Below the pieces are notes generated by a model. That model was not told the DNA's origin. It did not search any database and worked only from the letters and a program-made list of their open reading frames with translations. From DTU089 sp002440045 (GTDB lineage: Bacteria; Bacillota; Clostridia; Oscillospirales; Acutalibacteraceae), in the NCBI GenBank assembly GCA_937885695.1, contig CALABP010000086.1:1-32584 (forward strand): a DNA stretch of 32,584 nucleotides, read 5' to 3'. The position numbers and the translations under genes were made by a program. This document shows, one piece after another, positions 22,207 through 29,611 of the stretch; the first letter of the stretch is position 1; the number at the start of each line of letters is the position of its first letter.

Positions 22207-23878
22207 GTGCAGCGCCTCCTTCGTATGCTTCGGGTTTGAAGCTTGCATATGTTCTCGGGTCAGCCGCTTTTATAAACGCATAAAGGCAGAAGCAGCAAAT
22301 CACCGACGAGCCGCCCTTGCTTATAAACGGAACGGTAACGCCCGTGAGCGGCAAAAGGTCGGTTATTCCGAAAACGCTTAGCATCGTCTGGAAAAGCAGC
22401 AGTCCCGAAGAAGCGACCGCGCCGATGCTGTAAAACGTTGACTTTGCTTTTTTTGCGTTAATGACGGCATAGACCGCCACGGCGGCGTAAACAATTACGG
22501 GAATAAAGCCCATAATACAGCCGAACTCTTCACAGACAACGCCGAAAACAAGGTCCTCGGCGGCGGCAAAAACATTGCGAAGTTCGCCGTTTCCGAGTCC
22601 GAGTCCGAAAAGCCCGCCGCTTACGGAATATATCATCACGCGCGTTTGCTGGAAGCCGCCCTCGTCCATATATTCCCAAACCTTTGTATATGTTGCGAAC
22701 CTGTCGGCTACATAAGGCTTAAAATAAATTATAAGCCCAGCGCCCAAGGCCGCCGCCATACATACAAGGAGTATCGTTCTTATATCGCCCGAGCGCATAA
22801 ATGCGATAACTACAAATGTAAAGAAGAAAATCAGCGCCGCGCCGAAGTCCTTCATCAAAAACAGCTCGCCAACGCAAAAGGCGGCAAAAATGACATAGGC
22901 CGTAAGGTGGCGCATCGACTGCAAACGCTCAAGCGTGACCGCGCCGACAAAAACGAACACGACCTTTACAAGCTCCGACGGCTGAAGCGAAACGCCGCCC
23001 AAAGAAATCCAGTTGAGAGCGCCGTTATTGGGCTCTGCAATAAGAAGCGTAAGCCCCAAAAGACCTATTGCGCCGACAGCGCCAATCCAACGGATAACCT
23101 TTACAAATTCGATATATCTTAAAATGATTGTAAGCGCGCAAAAGCCGACCACGCCGATAACGATTGCGGCAAGCTGTTTTATAACAGCGTCGGGGTAGAT
23201 GCTGCCTGTTATCGCCATACCCAAAGACGCAAACAAAAATGCGAGAATTTCAAGTTCGAAATTGTTTATTCTTAAAAAGAACGAAGCAAACGCAATGTAA
23301 AGCCACTGCAAAGCAATGAACGCGACATACGTCACTATCACCGAAGCGTTAAGCTCGCCGTCGGGCGAAGAATTTAATATAAGCGAAAGAATATTGAAAA
23401 CGGTAAGCAGCAAAAGGAGAAGCGGATATGACGGTCTGCCGAGCCTGCCGCTTTTGTCTTTGATGTATTTATAGCGTTCCGTTTTAAGGATATATTCAAG
23501 TCCGCCGAAGCTGAGCACGTCGCCGTCTTTAACTTCGGCTTTTTTATTAATGCGTTCGCCGTTTACGAGAACACCCGATTTTGAGTTTGTATCAAACACA
23601 ACAAAGCCTTTGCTTCTGAAAGCGATAACGGCGTGAAGCCTTGAAATTGTGCCGTAGCCCAGAATAAGGTCGCAGCTTTTGCTTCTGCCGACCGATATTT
23701 CGCGGTCATAAAGCGGCACGCTTTCGCCTGTTATTTTGCTTATAAGCCTTCCCCTTTCGGGGTCGGTAACTTTTTTTGCAAACATGGCAATAAGAACGCG
23801 CACGCTTATTGTTAAAGTCAATGCAAGATAAATATATCTTGAAACGGGCATTAAAAACCCGATAAAGCTTTCAGCCAT
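22190..23878 (-). CDS. FHA domain fused to FtsW/RodA-type SEDS glycosyltransferase
   Basis: A 562-residue fusion. A first membrane helix (about 13-33) is followed by a forkhead-associated domain (about 55-130) with VGRSKSCDLIL, TISRLHA and a later N-x-K-S-G-V-x-V-N-G pattern, the usual phosphothreonine-binding residues. A SEDS domain with about ten helices then runs to the end. SEDS motifs include LQPSELVKV and GLGLGNGELRN followed by AAEDLVFGVVCEEFG, which supplies the conserved aspartate of the polymerase. It polymerises glycan strands from lipid II, and the FHA domain suggests control by Ser/Thr phosphorylation. No kinase gene is visible in this window. The start is ATG 23878 with AAGGGGG five bases upstream. 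It is the first gene of the operon with the PBP. Confidence 0.95.
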   Translation of the reverse strand: MAESFIGFLMPVSRYIYLALTLTISVRVLIAMFAKKVTDPERGRLISKITGESVPLYDREISVGRSKSCDLILGYGTISRLHAVIAFRSKGFVVFDTNSKSGVLVNGERINKKAEVKDGDVLSFGGLEYILKTERYKYIKDKSGRLGRPSYPLLLLLLTVFNILSLILNSSPDGELNASVIVTYVAFIALQWLYIAFASFFLRINNFELEILAFLFASLGMAITGSIYPDAVIKQLAAIVIGVVGFCALTIILRYIEFVKVIRWIGAVGAIGLLGLTLLIAEPNNGALNWISLGGVSLQPSELVKVVFVFVGAVTLERLQSMRHLTAYVIFAAFCVGELFLMKDFGAALIFFFTFVVIAFMRSGDIRTILLVCMAAALGAGLIIYFKPYVADRFATYTKVWEYMDEGGFQQTRVMIYSVSGGLFGLGLGNGELRNVFAAAEDLVFGVVCEEFGCIMGFIPVIVYAAVAVYAVINAKKAKSTFYSIGAVASSGLLLFQTMLSVFGITDLLPLTGVTVPFISKGGSSVICCFCLYAFIKAADPRTYASFKPEAYEGGAALENNG

Positions 23879-23921
23879 ACTGACCCCCTTTAACAATCCT
23901 TATCAAATATTTCCGAGTGTA

Positions 23922-23950
23922 ATAATACCATAATATTAAACTATAATCAA
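23922..23950 (-). promoter_or_regulatory. sigma-A promoter for the SEDS-PBP operon
   Basis: On the minus strand: TTGATT -35 (23945-23950), a 17-base spacer and TATTAT -10 (23922-23927) preceded by TGG. It is nearly the same arrangement as the asnA promoter. Confidence 0.75.
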
Positions 23951-24033
23951 TTGCCGCAGGTAAAAGTTTTGTAAAATAATTATAAATAATTTGCGAAAAT
24001 TGTAAATTAGCAGTAAATACCTGTCGGCGCGCC

Positions 24034-24062
24034 TTGACTTTGACGTTATAAAAATGTATATT
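24034..24062 (+). promoter_or_regulatory. sigma-A promoter for galM
   Basis: TTGACT -35 (24034-24039), a 17-base spacer and TATATT -10 (24057-24062). A 6-bp GC-rich hairpin with a TCTTC loop (24076-24092) follows in the leader. Confidence 0.7.
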
Positions 24063-24075
24063 ATATGCGTATAAA

Positions 24076-24092
24076 ACCGCCTCTTCGGCGGT
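24076..24092 (+). other. GC-rich hairpin in the galM leader
   Basis: ACCGCC (24076-24081) pairs with GGCGGT (24087-24092) around a five-base loop, in the first bases of the expected transcript. It may protect the 5' end of the mRNA; no regulatory function is evident. Confidence 0.4.
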
Positions 24093-24117
24093 CACACATA
24101 ATAACGGAGGCTATAAT

Positions 24118-25167
24118 ATGTCGGTTGAAAAAAGCGTTTACGGCAAAATGAACGGAAAAGACGTTGCGGCGTTTACAATATGCAACAAAAACGGAACAAA
24201 GGCTGTCATAATAGAAAAGGGCGCAACGCTTGACAAGCTTTTTGTCAAAGCGAAAAACGGCGAGTTTGTTGACGTACTCGTAGGTCACGACACGCTCCAA
24301 GGTCACATTGAGCGCTCGGACTATCAGGGCGTTGTTGTCGGCAGGTTCGCAAACAGAATTTCAAACGGCAGTTTTGATATGGACGGCAAAACATATAACG
24401 TCACCAAAAACGAAAAAGGCATAACCTGCCTTCACGGCGGCGGCGAGTTTTCATTTGCGCACTGGTCGGGTGAAATTTTAAGTGACAAGGCAGTTTGCTT
24501 TACATACGAAAGCCCCGAAAACAGCGAGGGTTTTCCCGGAAAAGTCACGGCAAAGGTCGTATATGAGCTTTCTGATAACGACGAGCTTTTCATAAAATAT
24601 GACGCCGTTTCTGACAAAAAAACGCCCTTAAACCTTACAAATCACGCATATTTCAACCTTAACGGCACAGGCAGCGGCTCTATTCTCGAACACTCGTTAA
24701 GACTGTTTGCCGACCGCTTTACGCCCATTGACGAAAACAGTATTCCCACAGGCGAATTGCGTCCTGTAAAGGGAACGCCCTTTTCATTTGAAACCGCAAA
24801 AAAGATTGGCAAAGACATTGAAGCGGACGACGAACAGCTTAAAAACGGCAACGGCTATGACCACAATTTCTGCCTTGCAAACTTTGACGACACACTTAAA
24901 ACCGCCGCTGTTGCTGTGGGCGACAAAACAAATATTAAGCTTACGGTCAAAACGGACCTTCCCGGCGTTCAGCTTTACACAGGCAACTTTCTTGACGGCA
25001 CTGTTATAGGCAAAAACGGCGCTCCGCTTACAAAGCGCTGTGCGTTTTGCCTTGAAACGCAGGTTTTCCCCAATTCTTTAAATCATCCCGAATGGCATCA
25101 GAAATGCTTTTTTGACGCGGGCGAACACTATAAATCAACCACAGTGTTTGCTTTTTCCGTAGAATAA
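24118..25167 (+). CDS. galM: aldose 1-epimerase (galactose mutarotase)
   Basis: A 349-residue mutarotase that interconverts alpha and beta anomers of hexoses in the cytosol. The key residues of the GalM family are present: GRFANRI (75-81), H106 in LHGG, catalytic H176 in NHAYFN, D248 in GYDHN and catalytic base E313 in CLETQVFPNS. Length and order are typical. The ribosome binding site ACGGAGG lies seven bases before the ATG, downstream of its own promoter. No other galactose genes are nearby, so it acts as a stand-alone carbohydrate gene. A short hairpin follows the stop codon. Confidence 0.96.
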   Translation: MSVEKSVYGKMNGKDVAAFTICNKNGTKAVIIEKGATLDKLFVKAKNGEFVDVLVGHDTLQGHIERSDYQGVVVGRFANRISNGSFDMDGKTYNVTKNEKGITCLHGGGEFSFAHWSGEILSDKAVCFTYESPENSEGFPGKVTAKVVYELSDNDELFIKYDAVSDKKTPLNLTNHAYFNLNGTGSGSILEHSLRLFADRFTPIDENSIPTGELRPVKGTPFSFETAKKIGKDIEADDEQLKNGNGYDHNFCLANFDDTLKTAAVAVGDKTNIKLTVKTDLPGVQLYTGNFLDGTVIGKNGAPLTKRCAFCLETQVFPNSLNHPEWHQKCFFDAGEHYKSTTVFAFSVE

Positions 25168-25171
25168 ACTC

Positions 25172-25191
25172 GTAAAGTTAATCAACTTTAC
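25172..25191 (+). terminator. weak hairpin after galM
   Basis: An 8-bp perfect stem (GTAAAGTT 25172-25179 with 25184-25191) and a 4-nt loop lie four bases past the galM stop codon. The tail (ACCGTTGTTTT) is only partly T-rich, so it may be a leaky terminator or part of the leader of the next gene. Confidence 0.4.
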
Positions 25192-25237
25192 ACCGTTGTT
25201 TTGCAATTCTCCAAGCCCAAAGGAGGCATCATTCATT

Positions 25238-27094
25238 ATGAAGCACAAGGCGTTACGCGTATTCGCGATATTTCTTGCGGCAATAACCGTTACGGCGTGC
25301 TTTTCGGTACCCGTATCTGCGGCGGGCAGAAAGTTTTCGCCGATTGTCAACACGCAGAATATCGGCGTAAGAACGCAGTATGTTTACGACGAAAACGACC
25401 CGTCGTGGCTTCGCAAGCTTGTCGTTAAAGAGGACCTTTTATCTGTTGACGGCATTGCAAACGAGTGCGTTCTGCAACCCGTCACAAGCTATCCTTACCG
25501 CACCGACGCGCCGTGTTTCAAAGAAGAGGTCGCCGGGTACGTTACAACGTTCACTCTTGACGAAAGTTCAAGAAAAGCGGCTTACATCTATATTCTTAAC
25601 CAGATAGGCGCGCTTGACCTTATAACCTCCGCCCCACCCGAGGGTCAGTCAAAAGCCGATTGGCTCAGAGAACGCGGCATAGTAATAACAAAAGACGACG
25701 AAACAAATCCCGACTCGGTTGTTATGATAAATGCTCTTTATTCTCTTATGAAGAACGATTTTTATTATGTAATTACGGGCAACCACATTACAATCCCCGA
25801 GGGCACAAAGCTTGAAGCGGCGGTTATGATGTACCTTATTGCAATCTCGGATAAGGACTCAAAGCTTGCCGAATTTTTGCAGAAATACTTCTCTAATACA
25901 AATATTCTCACGCTTGAAGACTACATATATTACACGTCGCTTATGACGCTTTTCACAAACGGCTATGTTACCGTGCGCGAGCTTCCCAAAATGACGCACG
26001 AAGAGGTCTACAGGCGGCTTGCGATAATGACAATACGAAACGCGGGTATTTCGATTGACTCCGAAAACGCCACGACCGAAGAAATTCAGATTAAATACCT
26101 TGCCGCCATGCTCGGCATTCAGTACGAAGTAAAGGTTGACCCGCAGTCGCTTGAAACCGAAGTAAAGCACGACACGGTTGCTTATTATCTTTTAAGACGA
26201 ATGGCGTATGAGGATGCGTCAATCACCATTTCAACCACAAGGTATTCATACGAACAGGCTTTTGAAATGACAAAAACAAAAACCCACCGTTTTGACCTTG
26301 AAAATAAGTTCTACAGCGATATAAGCGAATACAATGTCTATCTCAACAATCAGCGCTCGTCGGTTTATGTAAACCCCACTCCGCTTTCAAAAACGGGAAT
26401 TGAAATTTACATCAACGACACAAAGGTTGCCGAAAACAAATATTCAAAAGTAGAACTTACGGGAAGCAAGCTTCAGGTAATATACATCACGGCAAAGCAC
26501 ACTTCAAAGGGCACGACAAAAACGTCTTATTACAGAATAAAAGTTCATCAGGGGTCTGTTCCCGCAACAGACAGCAACATCACGGGTATAATCGAAACAA
26601 TCGGCGACGTCACGATTTTTGACCCGTCAAAGGACTATATCGACGCGCTTCGCCCCGAGGTCAGCAAAATCAACGAAATTGCCCCCTCGATTTATGACCT
26701 TATAGGCAAGGCGGTAAGCGTAAACGAAAAGGGTCAGCTTGTTGATAAAGACGGCAACGTCATTTCGGACTCGCAGTACACCCTCCCCGACGGCTACAAG
26801 TATTCAATAGACGATGCCGGAAGAATTACAATTATTCGGATTGACGACGATACCACGGCAGGAGACGCGGCGAACATAACCGCCGCGCAAAAAAATCCGA
26901 CAGTCCGCATTCTGATAGTTGTCGGCTCTGCGCTTTTGCTTATTGCGCTTATTGCGGTTATTGTTATCGTTATGAAAACGACCGCAAAGAAGAAAAACAA
27001 ATCGCAGTATTATGCCGCGCGAAAGGCAAAAGAAAAAGCCAAAAAGGCTAAAAAGCAGGCGCGCCTTGACAAGCGCAACGCTAAGAAAAAATAA
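25238..27094 (+). CDS. secreted, C-terminally membrane-anchored protein of unknown function
   Basis: A 618-residue protein I do not recognise. A signal peptide (about 1-28, ending VPVSAAG) precedes a largely helical region (about 60-340) with conserved-looking aromatic and charged segments. A beta-rich section around residues 370-440 resembles a cadherin-like or bacterial Ig-like fold (VYVNPTPLSKTGIEIYINDT). Near the C-terminus is one membrane helix (about 556-579) and a 39-residue tail extremely rich in lysine, arginine and alanine that should lie in the cytoplasm. The start is ATG 25238, 11 bases after AGGAGG; the upstream in-frame ATG at 25196 lacks a site. It sits between galM and a two-component system and ends with a strong terminator. 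Confidence 0.8.
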   Translation: MKHKALRVFAIFLAAITVTACFSVPVSAAGRKFSPIVNTQNIGVRTQYVYDENDPSWLRKLVVKEDLLSVDGIANECVLQPVTSYPYRTDAPCFKEEVAGYVTTFTLDESSRKAAYIYILNQIGALDLITSAPPEGQSKADWLRERGIVITKDDETNPDSVVMINALYSLMKNDFYYVITGNHITIPEGTKLEAAVMMYLIAISDKDSKLAEFLQKYFSNTNILTLEDYIYYTSLMTLFTNGYVTVRELPKMTHEEVYRRLAIMTIRNAGISIDSENATTEEIQIKYLAAMLGIQYEVKVDPQSLETEVKHDTVAYYLLRRMAYEDASITISTTRYSYEQAFEMTKTKTHRFDLENKFYSDISEYNVYLNNQRSSVYVNPTPLSKTGIEIYINDTKVAENKYSKVELTGSKLQVIYITAKHTSKGTTKTSYYRIKVHQGSVPATDSNITGIIETIGDVTIFDPSKDYIDALRPEVSKINEIAPSIYDLIGKAVSVNEKGQLVDKDGNVISDSQYTLPDGYKYSIDDAGRITIIRIDDDTTAGDAANITAAQKNPTVRILIVVGSALLLIALIAVIVIVMKTTAKKKNKSQYYAARKAKEKAKKAKKQARLDKRNAKKK

Positions 27095-27168
27095 ACAAGC
27101 TTTCTTACTCTCCCGTTACGATTTTAAAAATGTAATATGAAAAAGCTTTAACGGCTTTACCGATTTTA

Positions 27169-27205
27169 CCGCACCGTTTTCACTTACCGAAACGGTGCGG
27201 CTTTT
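27169..27205 (+). terminator. intrinsic terminator after the secreted protein gene
   Basis: A perfect 11-bp stem (CCGCACCGTTT 27169-27179 with 27190-27200), a 10-base loop and a CTTTT tail. It separates the secreted protein gene from the two-component operon. Confidence 0.8.
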
Positions 27206-27248
27206 AATTTTCTTAAAAAAACGGCTGTTTTTGCGGTTATTTTAAAAA

Positions 27249-27255
27249 TTGTTCA
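27249..27255 (+). promoter_or_regulatory. TTGTTCA motif upstream of the response regulator gene
   Basis: TTGTTCA lies about 75 bases before the response regulator start, followed closely by two TAAAAT hexamers (27266-27271 and 27278-27283) that could be -10 boxes, although neither has a good -35 at 17 bases. The same heptamer occurs twice upstream of htrA. Region 27206-27326 holds nothing else clear. Confidence 0.3.
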
Positions 27256-27326
27256 TACATTACCGTAAAATTTGGTGTAAAATATTAAAGTAATAAAACA
27301 TTAATAACTCCTCGGAGGTTTTAATT

Positions 27327-28022
27327 ATGGCAATGGAAAAAATACTTATAATTGACGACGACGTTAATATTTGCGAGCTTTTAAGGCTCTACCTTGAAAA
27401 AGAGGGCTTTTCGACCGAAACCGTAACGGACGGTCTTAAAGCGGTGGACGCTTTCAAATCCTACTCGCCCGACCTTGTTCTTCTTGACATAATGCTTCCC
27501 GGGCTTGACGGCTGGCAGATTTGCCGCGAAATAAGAAAGTTTTCGCAAGCGCCAATAATTATGCTCACGGCAAAGGGCGAAACATTTGACAAGGTGCTCG
27601 GACTTGAACTCGGCGCGGACGACTATATTACAAAACCGTTTGAGCCGAAAGAAGTTATTGCAAGAATCAAAGCCGTTTTAAGGCGCACTTCAGCCCCGAG
27701 GCAGGATTCTGCAAACGAGGTTAAAGAGGTTTCTTATGACAAGCTCACAATTAACCTTTCAAACTACGAGCTTACCGTAAACGGCAAACATATCGACACG
27801 CCGCCTAAGGAGCTTGAGCTTATTTATCACCTTGCAAGCAACCCCAACAGGGTTTACACGCGCGACCAGCTTCTTGACGAAGTTTGGGGATTTGAATATT
27901 ACGGCGACTCGCGCACGGTTGACGTCCACGTTAAAAGGCTTCGCGAAAAGCTTGAGGGCGTCTCCGACAAATGGGAACTTAAAACGGTATGGGGCGTAGG
28001 TTATAAATTTGAAACGAAATAA
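27327..28022 (+). CDS. OmpR/PhoB-family response regulator
   Basis: A 231-residue two-domain regulator. The receiver has the acidic pocket (D10-D12), phospho-acceptor D54 in LLDIMLPG, switch T81 and K103 in ITKPFEP. The C-terminal winged helix-turn-helix contains PPKELELIYHLASN, QLLDEVWGF and RTVDVHVKRLREKL, as in PhoB, WalR and CssR-type proteins. GGAGG lies eight bases from the ATG. Its last codons overlap the sensor kinase start by 14 bases, so both are made together. The nearby htrA gene is the most obvious candidate target, by analogy with CssR. Confidence 0.96.
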   Translation: MAMEKILIIDDDVNICELLRLYLEKEGFSTETVTDGLKAVDAFKSYSPDLVLLDIMLPGLDGWQICREIRKFSQAPIIMLTAKGETFDKVLGLELGADDYITKPFEPKEVIARIKAVLRRTSAPRQDSANEVKEVSYDKLTINLSNYELTVNGKHIDTPPKELELIYHLASNPNRVYTRDQLLDEVWGFEYYGDSRTVDVHVKRLREKLEGVSDKWELKTVWGVGYKFETK

Positions 28023-29517
28023 AGATATACATTCCATTCCGAATGTTAACAACGGTAAAGGAACGTTTTTCCTTAAATATTTCCTTATTTTTTCATCAAT
28101 AATACTTGTAAGCTTTTTAATAGTCGGCATTGCGCTTATGACGTTTGTTTCAACATTTTTGCGTTCAAACACTCTCGACGAGCTTTCCGAAAACTCAAAA
28201 AGCGTTTCAAATATGACGTCGGAGCTTGTAATTTCTCAGGCGGCCGCGCGAAACCCCGAGGGCGCCGCCATGATGCTTTACAAAACGCTTGACATTATGT
28301 CAAACTGCACCGACAGCGATGTTTTTATCTGCAATAAATACGGCACGGTAATAGCCTGTAAAGACATTTTGAAAAATTCTTTTGAGCTTTCCGACGACAC
28401 CTCGTGCATATATCACCGTGACATAACAATCCCCGCTTCTGTAATAGAGCGCGTAAAAGACGGCGAATATTCCGAATTTTCAAAGCTTGACGGCGTCTAT
28501 TCAAAAATGCACGCGGTGGCGCTTGCGCCCATTCTCTTAAAAGGCGAATTCTCGGGATTTGTTGTTGTGACTTCACCCGTTTCGGGCGAAATTATGGGCT
28601 CTGCTTCAAAAATTCTTACAATGTTTTTGCTGGCGGCGGCAATCACACTTCTTGTTATGACGATTGCGCTGTATTTTCTTACCGACAAATTCACAAAGCC
28701 GATACGGCAGCTTGCCGCGGCAACGCGCTGTTATGCGGCGGGTGATTTTTCATACAAGGTGCCCGAGCTTAACACAAACGATGAGTTAGCGGAGCTTATT
28801 ACGGAATTTAACGCTATGGCGGTTTCGCTTTCAAAGCTTGAAAATTCAAGAAGAAGCTTTGTTGCAAACGTCTCGCACGAATTTAAAACGCCGATGACCA
28901 CGATCGGCGGCTTTATAAACGGCATTCTTGACGGCACTATTCCGCCCGAAAAGCAGAATTATTACCTTGAAATCGTCGCTTCCGAAGTTAAGCGGCTTTC
29001 AAAAATGGTAAATATGATGCTTAACATATCTAAAATCGAAACGGGCAATATTGATATGAATATCGAACAATTTGACGTTTCGGGCAAGCTTGTTTCAACG
29101 TTTTTGGGCTTTGAACAGCTTATTTCGGACAAAAAAATTGCCGTTATGGGTCTTGAGGACCTTTCAAAAACAACCGTTCACGGCGACAGCGCAATGATTG
29201 ACCAGGTTGTTTATAACCTTGTTGACAACGCGGTTAAATTCACCGACGAAAACGGAAAAATCCTTGTGAACACGGCAAACGACAACAAATATGCATATTT
29301 TTCAATTACAAACAGCGGCAAAGGAATACCTAAAGACGATTTAAAGCGTGTGTTTGACAGATTTTATAAGGTGGACGCTTCAAGAAGCACCGACGTAAAA
29401 AGCACGGGGCTTGGGCTTTATCTTGTAAAAAGCATTGTTGACCTTCACGGCGGCACAATTTCTGTAGAAAGCGAAGTAAACAACTTTACGCGTTTCACAG
29501 TGAAACTGCCGAAGTAA
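28009..29517 (+). CDS. membrane sensor histidine kinase
   Basis: A 502-residue kinase with two membrane helices (about 21-45 and 201-224) framing an extracellular sensing domain of about 155 residues, probably PAS/Cache-like, then a HAMP domain (about 225-280). The HisKA dimerisation helix carries the phosphorylated histidine H290 in SHEFKTPMT. The ATPase has the N box DNAVKF (around N403-N407), SGKGIP (436-441), the F box and GLGLY (467-471). The start is a TTG at 28009 inside the response regulator gene, with a weak GTAGG site; the stimulus is unknown. The sensor domain has cysteines at about 100, 108, 117 and 133. Confidence 0.95.
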   Translation: MKRNKDIHSIPNVNNGKGTFFLKYFLIFSSIILVSFLIVGIALMTFVSTFLRSNTLDELSENSKSVSNMTSELVISQAAARNPEGAAMMLYKTLDIMSNCTDSDVFICNKYGTVIACKDILKNSFELSDDTSCIYHRDITIPASVIERVKDGEYSEFSKLDGVYSKMHAVALAPILLKGEFSGFVVVTSPVSGEIMGSASKILTMFLLAAAITLLVMTIALYFLTDKFTKPIRQLAAATRCYAAGDFSYKVPELNTNDELAELITEFNAMAVSLSKLENSRRSFVANVSHEFKTPMTTIGGFINGILDGTIPPEKQNYYLEIVASEVKRLSKMVNMMLNISKIETGNIDMNIEQFDVSGKLVSTFLGFEQLISDKKIAVMGLEDLSKTTVHGDSAMIDQVVYNLVDNAVKFTDENGKILVNTANDNKYAYFSITNSGKGIPKDDLKRVFDRFYKVDASRSTDVKSTGLGLYLVKSIVDLHGGTISVESEVNNFTRFTVKLPK

Positions 29518-29560
29518 TTTGTTCAAACGATATTTCAGTATTCGTTAAATTATTTACATT

Positions 29561-29586
29561 ATTTGTTCACATTCTTATGGTATTAT
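29561..29586 (+). promoter_or_regulatory. htrA promoter with extended -10 and TTGTTCA repeat
   Basis: TATTAT (29581-29586) preceded by TGG (29578-29580) forms an extended -10 without a consensus -35 at 17 bases. ATTTGTTCA at 29561-29569 overlaps the -35 region and repeats at 29517-29525. Weak -35 plus upstream repeats suggests an activator-dependent promoter. Confidence 0.5.
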
Positions 29587-29611
29587 ACCGTCAGAAACGG
29601 AGGAAGAATAT

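Noticed and set aside
24061..24306. Minus-strand frame over the start of galM, and similar frames opposite glnN (32121-32372) and typA
   Set aside because: These are antisense shadows of well-supported genes, without ribosome binding sites or recognisable proteins.
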